The notes under the pieces: generated by a model
The model's input: only the letters and a program-made list of their open reading frames with translations
What the model was told of the DNA's origin: nothing
Database searches by the model: none
Program-made: the position numbers and the translations under genes
Origin: Corynebacterium caspium DSM 44850
Lineage (GTDB): Bacteria; Actinomycetota; Actinomycetes; Mycobacteriales; Mycobacteriaceae
Length of the DNA: 64,000 nt
Direction of reading: 5' to 3'
Assembly: GCF_030440555.1 (NCBI RefSeq)
Contig: NZ_CP047118.1
Coordinates: 496,001-560,000 of the forward strand
In this document: one piece after another, positions 27,698 to 36,497 of the stretch
Layout: every line of letters starts with the position of its first letter
How positions within the stretch are numbered: position 1 is the stretch's first letter

Positions 27698-29773
27698 CTA
27701 GAAGGCGCCGCCGGTACCGCCACCGTAACCGCCTCCGCCGCCAAAACCGCCGCCAAAACCGCCGCCAAAACCACCACTGCTATAGCCGCCTCCGCCGCCA
27801 CCGCCATTTAGGATGGACCCTAAGACCATTCCGGTGATAAGGGAGCCGCTATTAGAGCCGCTATTCCGATTGCGTGCCTGGCGCTCTTCATCGATATCGT
27901 TTTTGGCTGCTTTAGCTGCTCTATTAGCTTTTTTAGTGGCACGGCGGGCCAAATTAATGCCTTCTCTTAGCTGTTCTGTGGAGACCTGGGTGCTTTGGTT
28001 ATAAAGGCCTTTAGCCTGGGAGAGTAGGCTGCGTGCGTCGGCGCCAATAATGCGGCCGCGGCTGGCGATAAGGTCTTCTGCGGCTTCAATAGCAGATCGT
28101 GCGCTTTGGATATGTTGACGCCACATCGCTGCTAGCCGGTCTTGATTTTGGGCGACTTCACGCACTACATCTAGGTGTTCGTCGATGCGGGCATCTAGAT
28201 CCATTAGTTCGTCATAGGTGCCAAGTGGATCCCGCGCTGCATCAGCGGTGGCTGTAGGCATGCGTTTGCGGGCTTCGTTTATTACGGCATTTAGGGAATC
28301 CCAGTCAGCTGGAAGTGCCGCAGAGTCGCCACGGGCGGCTAGGGAATCTGCTTCGGCTATTTCATCGAAAATTTCTTGGATGAGGGCCGGGAGCTGGGCT
28401 TTAGTGGCGGAAATATTTTCCTCAGCATGCTCGATTGCAGATAGCTGTCGGGCTGCTAGTTCCAAAGCTTGTTCTGCGGAGCGAACTATAGTTACTAATT
28501 CGCCTTGTTGTCCGGCAGGTTTGGTTAGTAGTTCTTGTCCACTACTTAACCATTTATCGGCTTCTTGTACCGCGGCTGTTGCTACTTCTGGATTATCTTC
28601 TAAAGAGGCCAGCATATGAGCTTCGTAGCGTTTGGCTAGCTCTGCTAGTTTGGCTTCAGACTGGGGAATTCGGCTGCGAATATCGACGATGCGCTGTGTA
28701 ATATTTTCTAGTTTGCTATCTGCAGTGAGCAAAATATTGCGCATGGAAGCAAATTCTGCGGCCTGGGCGGTTAATTCTTCTTGAGCTTTGGCTGCGTGAC
28801 TAATAATTTGCACGAGCATCCCACGTTTAATATCTTCCGATTTAGCCCCGGCGAGCTTTTGGTAGGTGAGGTTAGCGCGTTCTTGCAGGCTAATGGCCGT
28901 GGCCAAAGCTTCATGGAAGGGACGAGTGCTGGAGCCAAATTCGCCATCGGCCAGGGCCAGTTCGGCTTCACTATTTCTAATGGATTCATCCAAAGCGATG
29001 ACGGATTCGCGGGCAAGTTTTTCCAGGGTTTCGGAATTTACCGTCATTAAGGCATCGCGATCTGTGGCTGGAATTGTGCGCGCAGCTTGTAGATCTTCTT
29101 GGGTGCGCCGTTTTTTGCGTCTAGATAGCCAGAACCATAAACCACCTGCTCCTACTACTGCGGTGCCACCGACCCACCCAATTGATTGGCTGGAGACTTG
29201 GCCTCCGGTAACCACTGAATCTACGAAAGCGGTTGCAGCACCACCCCAATCAGATTGGGATAAATAGGGGTAGGCGCTCTTCCAGGCCCGGTCGGAATCG
29301 CTTTGTGAAAAAGAAGTTCCGTAGGAAACGGTGCCTTGACGGGTTTCGGTGGCAATTACTAGCACAATCACATTGGATCCACCGTTGGCTTCTACTACTT
29401 GCTTGCCAAATTCAGTGGAGGTAAGGCCCCCAAAATCTGGTTGTAAAACTATGCGCATGGTGCGTTGGTTATCAATTTGGTAGCTGCGCACTTTTTCTTC
29501 TAAGGCACTAATTTCAGTGGAGCTTAGGACTCCGGAAATATCGGTGACCACATTGGGATAAGCCTGTGGTGCTTGAGCTAGCACCCAAGCTGGGCTGTCG
29601 GCAGCGACTGTCGTGGCCGTCCCACCCGTCGCAGCAGCAGTGGCCACAGCCGGATTTAATGATGGCGCTACTAACCCAGCAGCACCTAGCGTGCCGATGC
29701 TTAAAGTCCCAAAGGCTACAGCGCTTAAAGCTGCTAAACGGATAGTGCGCCTGGAACTTCTGCTGCTTCCCAT
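27698..29773 (-). CDS. Secreted TPM-domain protein with coiled coils and a glycine-rich tail
   Basis: About 691 residues from ATG 29773, which starts a clear signal peptide (MGSSRSSRRTIRLAALSAVAFGT...); an upstream ATG at 29857 is possible but puts 28 residues before it. A TPM domain (YgcG/psb32-like) covers ~70-190 (VTDISGVLSSTEISALEEKV), followed by a membrane helix (GGTAVVGAGGLWFWLS) and a basic stop-transfer (RRKKRR), a long Glu/Ala-rich helical region (~215-600) and a C-terminal Gly-rich segment of GGGFGGG type. TPM proteins bind Ca2+ or act in envelope processes; the role here is unknown. Similar proteins occur in this place in corynebacteria. Confidence 0.75.
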   Translation of the reverse strand: MGSSRSSRRTIRLAALSAVAFGTLSIGTLGAAGLVAPSLNPAVATAAATGGTATTVAADSPAWVLAQAPQAYPNVVTDISGVLSSTEISALEEKVRSYQIDNQRTMRIVLQPDFGGLTSTEFGKQVVEANGGSNVIVLVIATETRQGTVSYGTSFSQSDSDRAWKSAYPYLSQSDWGGAATAFVDSVVTGGQVSSQSIGWVGGTAVVGAGGLWFWLSRRKKRRTQEDLQAARTIPATDRDALMTVNSETLEKLARESVIALDESIRNSEAELALADGEFGSSTRPFHEALATAISLQERANLTYQKLAGAKSEDIKRGMLVQIISHAAKAQEELTAQAAEFASMRNILLTADSKLENITQRIVDIRSRIPQSEAKLAELAKRYEAHMLASLEDNPEVATAAVQEADKWLSSGQELLTKPAGQQGELVTIVRSAEQALELAARQLSAIEHAEENISATKAQLPALIQEIFDEIAEADSLAARGDSAALPADWDSLNAVINEARKRMPTATADAARDPLGTYDELMDLDARIDEHLDVVREVAQNQDRLAAMWRQHIQSARSAIEAAEDLIASRGRIIGADARSLLSQAKGLYNQSTQVSTEQLREGINLARRATKKANRAAKAAKNDIDEERQARNRNSGSNSGSLITGMVLGSILNGGGGGGGYSSGGFGGGFGGGFGGGGGYGGGTGGAF

Positions 29774-29983
29774 CGTTTGGTCCCGCTGTGGTAGCGGCGA
29801 TATATCGGAGGCGGCATTTGCGGTGGGAATTACAATATTATTGCTCCATGTATTCATAGCGATCAGCTTAGTCGCGGAATTTAGTGCAAGTCGGATTAAA
29901 TTAGATTTAAATCCATATTGGTGTGATTCTGTAGTTTATGCTGGCTACACTCAAATGCGGGTTAGCAAGTTAAACTAAGGTTT

Positions 29984-31276
29984 ATGTATGCCTATAATGC
30001 TGCTGATATTGCCCGATTGGCAGTAGAACACCCCAAGAAAGCTGCTGCTACCGATGCTGCTGCCCAGCTGGAAGCGCAGCGCAGTATTTTTGATCGGGAC
30101 CGGGCGCGAGTTTTGCATTCGGCAGCTTTGCGCAGGCTAGCTGATAAAACTCAAGTGGTGGGGCCCCGTGATGGGGATACTCCACGCACTAGGCTAACGC
30201 ACTCTTTAGAGGTTGCCCAGATTGCTCGCGGTATTGGAGCCGGTTTGGGTTTAGATCCAGATTTATGTGAGTTAGCTGGCTTAACTCACGATATTGGGCA
30301 TCCACCTTATGGGCATAATGGGGAAAGAACTCTTAATGAATTAGCTAAGACCTGTGGCGGTTTTGAAGGAAATGCCCAAACTTTGCGTATTCTTACAGTT
30401 TTAGAGCCAAAATTTATGGTGGGGGAACAATCCTATGGCTTAAATCTGAGCCGGGCTGCCTTAGATTCTGCTTGTAAATATCCGTGGACAGCCACTAATA
30501 GTGATGGTTCTAAAAATCGTAAATATAGCTGTTATGACTCCGATGCCCATATTTTGGAGTGGGTGCGCGAAGGGCATGAGGATTTGCGTCCTTGTATTGA
30601 GGCGCAAGTTATGGATTGGGCTGATGACGTGGCCTATTCCGTTCACGATGTCGAAGATGGCATCGTTTCCGGTCGGATTAGCTTGCAGGTGTTGTGGGAT
30701 TTAGTAGCGCTTTTAGAATTAGCTAATACCGGTTTTAAAGCATTTAGCGGTGAGCCAGAGGAATTAGTAGCTGCAGCGGATTCGCTGCGCGGTTTAGAAG
30801 TGGTAGCGCGGGCTGCGGATTTTCAAGGCTCTTTAGCAGATCATATTGCTTTAAAAAGGCTTACTTCAGAGTTAGTTGGCCGCTATGTTGGGGCAGTAAT
30901 TGAAGCTACTAAGGCCGCGACTGCTAATAATTCAGGCACAGTATTAGGCCGCCAATATGGAGATTTAATAGTGCCGCCACAGCTGCGTGCCGAAGTTAAG
31001 TTGCTAAAAACTATCGCGGTGCAATATGTGATGGATGAAGATACTCACTTAGCACGGCAACAACGCCAATCTGATCGGATTGTGCGAGTTTTTGATTATT
31101 TATGTGCCGGGGCTCCGGGATCCTTAGATCCGATGTTTAGATACTGGTGGAATTTGGCAGAGACAGCAGCCGCCCGGGAACGCGTGGTGATTGACCAGAT
31201 TGCATCGATGACGGAGTCTCGCCTGGAGAGATTTGCCGAGATAGCTGGCGAATTTTTTGGTTTCCTTAGCAATTAA
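29984..31276 (+). CDS. dgt: Deoxyguanosinetriphosphate triphosphohydrolase-like protein
   Basis: HD-domain enzyme that hydrolyses dNTPs (typically dGTP) to deoxynucleoside and triphosphate, trimming nucleotide pools. The 430-residue protein shows the metal ligands in RTRLTHSLEVAQIARG and LTHDIGHPPYGHNGE (HD motif), and VMDWADDVAYSVHDVEDG. Length and motif spacing fit the family. It ends 16 bases before the convergent barstar-like gene. The dgt-dnaG neighbourhood is common in actinobacteria. Confidence 0.92.
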   Translation: MYAYNAADIARLAVEHPKKAAATDAAAQLEAQRSIFDRDRARVLHSAALRRLADKTQVVGPRDGDTPRTRLTHSLEVAQIARGIGAGLGLDPDLCELAGLTHDIGHPPYGHNGERTLNELAKTCGGFEGNAQTLRILTVLEPKFMVGEQSYGLNLSRAALDSACKYPWTATNSDGSKNRKYSCYDSDAHILEWVREGHEDLRPCIEAQVMDWADDVAYSVHDVEDGIVSGRISLQVLWDLVALLELANTGFKAFSGEPEELVAAADSLRGLEVVARAADFQGSLADHIALKRLTSELVGRYVGAVIEATKAATANNSGTVLGRQYGDLIVPPQLRAEVKLLKTIAVQYVMDEDTHLARQQRQSDRIVRVFDYLCAGAPGSLDPMFRYWWNLAETAAARERVVIDQIASMTESRLERFAEIAGEFFGFLSN

Positions 31277-31292
31277 TAAGAGCTGCAAGAAA

Positions 31293-31532
31293 TTAACGGA
31301 TTAGCGAGACGCCGTTATCTTGTAGCACTGCTAAAACTAGTTGCGATTGTCGGGCCGGAAGGTGCCAGGCCGCGCACACAATAGTGGTAATACCGTATTC
31401 GCGGATGACGTCGGCTAGGCCATCTAGGGTGCGTGGAAGGCGCCTATTAGGCGGATATACGGCGCTGGCCACTGCCTTAGTTACGTCCTCAGAGGTATTA
31501 AGTGGGCCGGTGATAAGAATTTGTTTAGGCAT
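31293..31532 (-). CDS. Barstar-family ribonuclease inhibitor
   Basis: A 79-residue small acidic-type protein starting MPKQILITGP. Its features (a small alpha/beta protein with TLDGLADVIREYGITTIVC, resembling the barstar stretch NLDAL-D-L) and its position directly after a guanyl RNase gene mark it as a barstar-like immunity protein that would neutralise the enzyme in the cytoplasm. The ATG at 31532 lies inside the last codons of the RNase gene (8-base overlap), coupling their translation. Its family assignment rests on short similarity plus context. Confidence 0.7.
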   Translation of the reverse strand: MPKQILITGPLNTSEDVTKAVASAVYPPNRRLPRTLDGLADVIREYGITTIVCAAWHLPARQSQLVLAVLQDNGVSLIR

Positions 31533-32007
31533 CAGGGATTTCACAGAAAGACTCGTAGTGATCATTGGTGTAGTACCACACCTCCGGATTAGTAGGTGGG
31601 TTGCCGCCAGTTACGATGCGCCGCGCCCCACGGTGTGATAACCCTGGGGTGTCTACGGTGTATTCGCGGTAATAAGAGCGGTCTTCTAGAGGCAGGATTT
31701 CCTCATAATTGCCAAAACGGGTGCCGTCGTTACGCGGGTGGGTAAAAGGGCCACCGGCATAGATTGCATCTATAACCGGATCCACTTCAGCAGGCAAACT
31801 AGCTAGCGGACAGAGCTCAAAACCAGCGGTGGAAACAGCGGAACTTATAGCTGTTGTAGAGCTGCTAATAGAGCTGGTGGTAGAGGTTGCAACAGGGGGT
31901 ATAACCGGTGCTGAATTAGGTTCTTTAACCGGGTTAACCCAGATCAATCCGGCACTAAGTGCTAATACACCAGCAATTCCTGCGCCTATCTTGGGGGAGA
32001 TCCTCAT
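31525..32007 (-). CDS. Secreted guanyl-specific ribonuclease (RNase N1/T1/Sa family)
   Basis: A 160-residue protein: an N-terminal hydrophobic segment (IGAGIAGVLALSAGLIWV), a Ser/Thr-rich linker (~35-60), then a microbial RNase domain. The catalytic Glu (SYYREYTV), Arg (RGARRIVTG) and His (TNDHYESF) match RNase Sa, and two cysteines flank the domain (FELCPL, SFCEIP) as in the Sa disulfide. It would cleave RNA after G outside the cell. ATG 32007 is preceded by GGAAG at nine bases. Barstar-like immunity gene overlaps its end. Confidence 0.85.
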   Translation of the reverse strand: MRISPKIGAGIAGVLALSAGLIWVNPVKEPNSAPVIPPVATSTTSSISSSTTAISSAVSTAGFELCPLASLPAEVDPVIDAIYAGGPFTHPRNDGTRFGNYEEILPLEDRSYYREYTVDTPGLSHRGARRIVTGGNPPTNPEVWYYTNDHYESFCEIPDA

Positions 32008-32085
32008 AGCGGTATTCTTCCACACCTCTCCTGCAAGAACGCTATAAGCATCCCAGTAGTTCGGTATTGGGTTATTATCGGGGCC

Positions 32086-33951
32086 ATGTGTGGAATCGTT
32101 GGATACGTCGGCAGTCCGGAAGAGAATCAGAACTATTATGCCCTGGATGTGGTCTTAGAGGGGCTAAGACGCTTAGAATATCGCGGTTATGACTCCGCCG
32201 GGGTGGCTGTCGTAGATGGCGATGGGATTACTTATGCCAAAAAAGCTGGCAAGGTTGCCGCTTTAGAATCAGAACTGGCAAAAGGGGTATTCCCACAGTC
32301 CAAGGTAGGTATTGGGCATACGCGTTGGGCTACTCATGGGGGGCCTTCAGATGTTAATGCCCATCCGCATGTAGTAGATCACGGTCGTTTAGCCGTAGTC
32401 CATAACGGAATTATTGAGAATTTTGCAGAGCTTAAACACGAACTTAGCGCTTTAGGATATAACTTCGTTTCTGATACCGATACTGAAGTGGCCGCCACCC
32501 TTTTGGGCCATATTTATAACGAAGTACAAGACCTCACCGAGGCAATGCGCCAGGCTGCTAATCGTCTTGAAGGCGCTTTTACTTTATTAGCTATTCACCC
32601 TGAACAGCCAGACCGGATTGTAGCCGCACGACGCAATTCTCCACTGGTAATCGGGCTAGGGGAGAAAGAAAACTTCTTGGGTTCCGATGTTTCCGGCTTT
32701 ATCGAATTCACCAAAAAAGCTGTCGAAATGCCCAATGATCACCTGGTAGTGCTCACCGCAGACTCTTATGAAATCCGGGATTTCGCTGGTAATCCAGCTA
32801 CTGGCAAGGAATTTGAGGTGGCCTGGGATGCTGCGGCTGCAGAAAAAGGTGGATATGCCTCCTTCATGGAAAAAGAGATCAATGACCAGCCTGCTGCCGT
32901 ACGCGATACTTTGCTGGGTCGCCTAAACGAAAAAGGCAAACTTACCCTTGATGAGCTGCGTATAGATGAATCGCTATTGCGCTCCATCGATAAAATTATT
33001 GTGGTTGCTTGTGGCACTGCCGCCTATGCTGGCCAAGTGGCGCGCTATGCAATTGAGCACTGGTGTCGCATTCCTACGGAAGTGGAATTAGCCCACGAAT
33101 TCCGTTACCGCGACCCCATTATTACTGAGAAAACCCTGGTAGTTGCACTTTCTCAGTCTGGGGAAACCATGGATACCATCATGGCAGTACGCCATGCCCG
33201 CGAACAAGGCGCCAAAGTAATTGCTATTTGCAACACCATTGGCTCGACGATCCCACGCGAATCTGATGCCTGCCTTTATACCTATGCTGGCCCAGAAATC
33301 GCCGTGGCCTCCACTAAAGCCTTCCTGGCACAAATTACTGCGGCTTATCTATTAGGCCTATATTTGGCGCAATTACGCGGCAATAAATTTGCCGATGAAG
33401 TGCAGCTAATTTTGGATGAGCTGCGTGCGATGCCGGAAAAAATTGCCAGCCTGCTAGAGCGCTCCGAGGAGATCGCCCAGCTAGGACGCGATATGAAAGA
33501 TGCTTCCTCAGTACTATTCTTAGGCCGCCACGTGGGCTTCCCAGTGGCCTTAGAAGGAGCACTAAAACTTAAAGAAATCGCCTACCTACATGCAGAAGGC
33601 TTCGCTGCTGGCGAGCTAAAGCATGGCCCCATTGCGCTAGTTGAAGAAGGCCAACCAGTATTTGTAATTGTGCCTTCTCCGCGGGGACGCAATTCTTTAC
33701 ACGCCAAGGTGGTCTCTACGATTCAAGAGATCCGCGCCCGCGGGGCAGTAACAATCGTGATTGCTGAAGAAGGTGATACCGCAGTAGAAGCCTATGCCAA
33801 TCACATAATTCGCATTCCGCAAACACCTACTTTATTGCAGCCATTAGTTGCCACTGTGCCCCTGCAGATTTTTGCCTGCGCAGTCGCCGGTGCCAAGGGC
33901 TACGATATCGACCAGCCTCGTAACCTGGCTAAATCGGTCACCGTGGAGTAG
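32086..33951 (+). CDS. glmS: Glutamine--fructose-6-phosphate aminotransferase (isomerizing)
   Basis: Makes glucosamine-6-phosphate from fructose-6-phosphate and glutamine, the first step to UDP-GlcNAc for peptidoglycan. The 621-residue enzyme begins MCGIVGYVG, so Cys2 becomes the N-terminal nucleophile of the glutaminase domain (~1-225; HTRWATHG), followed by two SIS isomerase domains (VVACGTAAYAGQVA; SQSGETMDT; LGRHVGFPVALEGALKLKEIAYLHAEG). Length is normal. It is divergent from the RNase gene and 29 bases upstream of dnaG. I see no glmS ribozyme signature in the short leader. Confidence 0.96.
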   Translation: MCGIVGYVGSPEENQNYYALDVVLEGLRRLEYRGYDSAGVAVVDGDGITYAKKAGKVAALESELAKGVFPQSKVGIGHTRWATHGGPSDVNAHPHVVDHGRLAVVHNGIIENFAELKHELSALGYNFVSDTDTEVAATLLGHIYNEVQDLTEAMRQAANRLEGAFTLLAIHPEQPDRIVAARRNSPLVIGLGEKENFLGSDVSGFIEFTKKAVEMPNDHLVVLTADSYEIRDFAGNPATGKEFEVAWDAAAAEKGGYASFMEKEINDQPAAVRDTLLGRLNEKGKLTLDELRIDESLLRSIDKIIVVACGTAAYAGQVARYAIEHWCRIPTEVELAHEFRYRDPIITEKTLVVALSQSGETMDTIMAVRHAREQGAKVIAICNTIGSTIPRESDACLYTYAGPEIAVASTKAFLAQITAAYLLGLYLAQLRGNKFADEVQLILDELRAMPEKIASLLERSEEIAQLGRDMKDASSVLFLGRHVGFPVALEGALKLKEIAYLHAEGFAAGELKHGPIALVEEGQPVFVIVPSPRGRNSLHAKVVSTIQEIRARGAVTIVIAEEGDTAVEAYANHIIRIPQTPTLLQPLVATVPLQIFACAVAGAKGYDIDQPRNLAKSVTVE

Positions 33952-33980
33952 CTACGCAACTTCGGGCTATAGTCTGGGGC

Positions 33981-35891
33981 ATGGCAAAAGGACGTATTCC
34001 GGAAAGCGATATCCAGGCGATCCGCGAGCGTACTCCCATCGAAGAAGTAGTTGGGGAGTACGTGCAGTTAAAGCCGGCGGGCGTTGATTCTCTTAAAGGG
34101 CTGAGCCCTTTTAAAGATGAGCGCACGCCGTCTTTTCATGTCCGTCCCAGTCGAGGCTATTACCACTGCTTTTCTACTGGCCAAGGTGGGGATGTTTTTA
34201 GCTTCCTGATGGAAATGGAGCATTTAAGTTTCCCGGAAGCCGTAGAGGCCTGTGCAGAAAAAATTGGGTATCGGATCAATTATGAAGGTGGGGGAAGTGC
34301 GCGCCGGGTGGAACCAGGCACGCGGCAACGCCTTATTGCTGCTAATCGGGCTGCCCATGCGTTTTATCGCGAACAATTAGAAACTCCAGAAGCTGAAATA
34401 GCTCGTAATTTCTTGTTGGAACGCGGTTTTTCCCAGGCGCATATCTACCAATTTGAGTGCGGGTATTCCCCTTTGGAATGGGATGCCATGACTAAAACCT
34501 TATTACGCAAAGGTTTTGAATTTAAAGATTTAGAAGCTGCTGGATTATCGACGATGGGCCGGCGCGGGCCAATAGATCGCTTCCGTGGCCGTTTGCTGTG
34601 GCCTATTAAAAATATGGCCGGAGATGTCATCGGTTTCGGGGCTCGCAAGCTATATGAAAGCGATAACCTGGGCAAATATATGAATACCCCAGATACCATG
34701 CTGTATCACAAATCGAAGGTGCTATTTGGGCTATCGGAAGCTAAACGCGATATTGCAAATCAACACCAAGCTGTGGTGGTGGAAGGCTATACCGATGTAA
34801 TGGCAATGCATGCTGCGGGTATACACACGGCAGTTGCTGCCTGCGGTACGGCTTTTGGCGAAGAGCATTTGCAGATACTGCGTCGTTTAATGCTCGATGA
34901 TAATTACTTCCGTGGAGAACTTATTTATACTTTCGATGGCGATGAAGCCGGTCAAAAAGCTGCGCTAAAAGCCTTTGAAAGTGACCAAAAATTCACTGGC
35001 CAATCATATGTTGCAATTGTCCCAGATGGCTTGGATCCTTGCGATTTACGCCTGGAAAAAGGGGATGCGGCCGTACGCGATTTAATAGCTAGCCGTGAAC
35101 CAATATTTGAATTTGCCTTGCGTTCTGCGTTGGCAAAATATCCTTTGGATTCTGTGGAAGGGCGCTTACAGGCTCTTCGGCGCACAGTGCCTATTGTGGC
35201 TGGTATTCGTGATGAAGCATTGCGCAGCCAATACGCGCGTCTGTTAGCTGGCTGGGTGGGTTGGCCAGATCCGGATCAAGTCTTGCAGGATGTTATAAAA
35301 GCTGCCCGAGCACCTCGAAAACTGGGAACTCGCAGGCAAGCAAAACGTTTTGCGAATGTTCCGGTGAATGCTAATGCGCCGGTTCCTACCCCTTTGCCTG
35401 ATCCGCGTTTGCCTTCGCTGTGGCCGCAACGAGAAGCCTTAAAACTTGCTTTACAGTACCCCGAATTAGCTGGCAGCTATTTCGACAATATTGCTACAGA
35501 TGCTTTTACCAACACCGCTTACCGGATGCTGCGTGATGGTATGCAGGCCGCTGGAGGTTGTGCGAATGCGGCTCCGGGGGTGCAATGGATTACCTCGGTA
35601 GCAGATCAGATGCCAGATTTAGGGATGCGGGAATTAGTCTCCCAACTAGCTGTGGAAGAAATGCATATAGAAGACCATGAGGTAGAAGCTTATATTGATG
35701 CAGTATTTTCCAGGCTACAAGAATCCTATATCGGCAATGAGATAGCCCAGCTCAAAGGCAAGCTGGAAAGAATGCGCCCCTCCGATGATGAAATCACCTA
35801 TAACGCCCTATTTGCAGATCTCGTTGCCCTCGAGCAAGCCAGGCGCGAACTCAAGCAAAGAGTATTCCGCCCACCAGCTAATACTTACTAG
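33981..35891 (+). CDS. dnaG: DNA primase DnaG with a degenerate zinc-binding domain
   Basis: Makes RNA primers for replication on DnaB-unwound DNA. The 636-residue protein has the CHC2-type N-terminal domain (~1-100), the TOPRIM core (VVVEGYTDVMAMHAAG with catalytic Glu; FDGDEAG) at ~265-350 and a C-terminal helicase-binding region. In the usual zinc finger the ligands are Cys-x2-His and Cys-x2-Cys. Here the first pair reads S-P-F-K and the second C-F-S-T (GLSPFKDERTPSF, YYHCFSTGQGG), so three of four ligands are lost. The reading frame is intact, so this is a real substitution. The rest looks fully active. Confidence 0.94.
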   Translation: MAKGRIPESDIQAIRERTPIEEVVGEYVQLKPAGVDSLKGLSPFKDERTPSFHVRPSRGYYHCFSTGQGGDVFSFLMEMEHLSFPEAVEACAEKIGYRINYEGGGSARRVEPGTRQRLIAANRAAHAFYREQLETPEAEIARNFLLERGFSQAHIYQFECGYSPLEWDAMTKTLLRKGFEFKDLEAAGLSTMGRRGPIDRFRGRLLWPIKNMAGDVIGFGARKLYESDNLGKYMNTPDTMLYHKSKVLFGLSEAKRDIANQHQAVVVEGYTDVMAMHAAGIHTAVAACGTAFGEEHLQILRRLMLDDNYFRGELIYTFDGDEAGQKAALKAFESDQKFTGQSYVAIVPDGLDPCDLRLEKGDAAVRDLIASREPIFEFALRSALAKYPLDSVEGRLQALRRTVPIVAGIRDEALRSQYARLLAGWVGWPDPDQVLQDVIKAARAPRKLGTRRQAKRFANVPVNANAPVPTPLPDPRLPSLWPQREALKLALQYPELAGSYFDNIATDAFTNTAYRMLRDGMQAAGGCANAAPGVQWITSVADQMPDLGMRELVSQLAVEEMHIEDHEVEAYIDAVFSRLQESYIGNEIAQLKGKLERMRPSDDEITYNALFADLVALEQARRELKQRVFRPPANTY

Positions 35892-35915
35892 CTGGCAGGC
35901 GTGACGGAGCAATAT

Positions 35916-35955
35916 GTTAAATCGCGCTCAGTCTTGTTAAATCGCGCTCAGTCTT
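35916..35955 (+). repeat. 20-base perfect tandem duplication
   Basis: A 20-base unit (beginning GTTAAATCGCGC) occurs twice head to tail at 35916-35935 and 35936-35955. The second copy overlaps the stop region of the minus-strand YtxH-like gene; the first lies in the gap after dnaG. A recent slippage duplication is the simplest reading. Confidence 0.85.
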
Positions 35956-36202
35956 CGTCTGGCTCCAAAATGGTGGTATCTGGTCGCGGGGTAGCATTTT
36001 TACGTAGGTTTTTGATCTCTCGCATGCGGGGTTGCGGATCAAGTTTATTAGCTATCGCCTTGCGGCCAGCTTGGACAGCTGTCTTGGTTACTGGGGAATT
36101 GATAGTGGCTTCATAGCCGCGCTTAATTTGCTCAAATCGTTTGCGTCCAGCCTTGGTACCAAAGACATAGCCAGCTGCGGCTCCAACAATAAATTGAATC
36201 AT
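35948..36202 (-). CDS. Small YtxH-like protein, unknown function
   Basis: An 84-residue protein with an N-terminal hydrophobic, glycine-rich helix (FIVGAAAGYVFGTKAGRKRFEQI) that fits the short YtxH-type membrane proteins, followed by a basic, then acidic tail (EPDED). GTKAGRKRF is typical of this group. It would be anchored by its N-terminus with the tail in the cytoplasm. It is convergent with dnaG. Role unknown; YtxH-like proteins are often stress related. Confidence 0.7.
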   Translation of the reverse strand: MIQFIVGAAAGYVFGTKAGRKRFEQIKRGYEATINSPVTKTAVQAGRKAIANKLDPQPRMREIKNLRKNATPRPDTTILEPDED

Positions 36203-36382
36203 ATGGGCTAGCGCATCCTCTTCTTGGGTTTCACAAACTTGGACACCTAAGTGCTCCCAATACCTTACCTATTAGACCTGCGAATGCGCACAGAATTCGC
36301 GTTATGCCAGCTCACCTTAGTGTTTTCCACTCTGGTGCAGAAACAGCTAAAGTATGAAGCGTTGCTGTATATCGGCAATGGA

Positions 36383-36456
36383 GGGGCTATAGCTCAGTCG
36401 GTTAGAGCTACGGACTCATAATCCGTCGGTCCCGGGTTCGAGCCCCGGTGGCCCCA
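36383..36456 (+). tRNA. tRNA with CAU anticodon (Met or lysidine-type Ile)
   Basis: A 74-base cloverleaf is visible: acceptor GGGGCTA with TGGCCCC, D arm GCTC..GAGC, anticodon stem ACGGA/TCCGT around loop CTCATAA (anticodon CAT at 36417-36419), and T arm CCGGG TTCGAGC CCCGG, discriminator A. The CCA end is not encoded. The G1-C72 pair excludes initiator tRNA-fMet. Elongator tRNA-Met is the default; tRNA-Ile2 (lysidine-modified) cannot be excluded by eye. Confidence 0.9.
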
Positions 36457-36467
36457 CAAATTATATG

Positions 36468-36497
36468 CCCCCTGGCGAGTAGCTGCCAGGGGGTTTT
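36468..36497 (+). terminator. Rho-independent terminator of the tRNA gene
   Basis: Perfect stem CCCCCTGGC (36468-36476) with GCCAGGGGG (36485-36493), an eight-base loop, then TTTT. It sits 12 bases after the tRNA. Confidence 0.85.

Noticed and set aside
28218..28619. 133-residue plus-strand frame inside the TPM gene
   Set aside because: Antisense to the helical region with repetitive codons; no features of a protein.
32040..32085. glmS ribozyme upstream of glmS
   Set aside because: The leader is too short for the ribozyme, and its conserved core is not seen.
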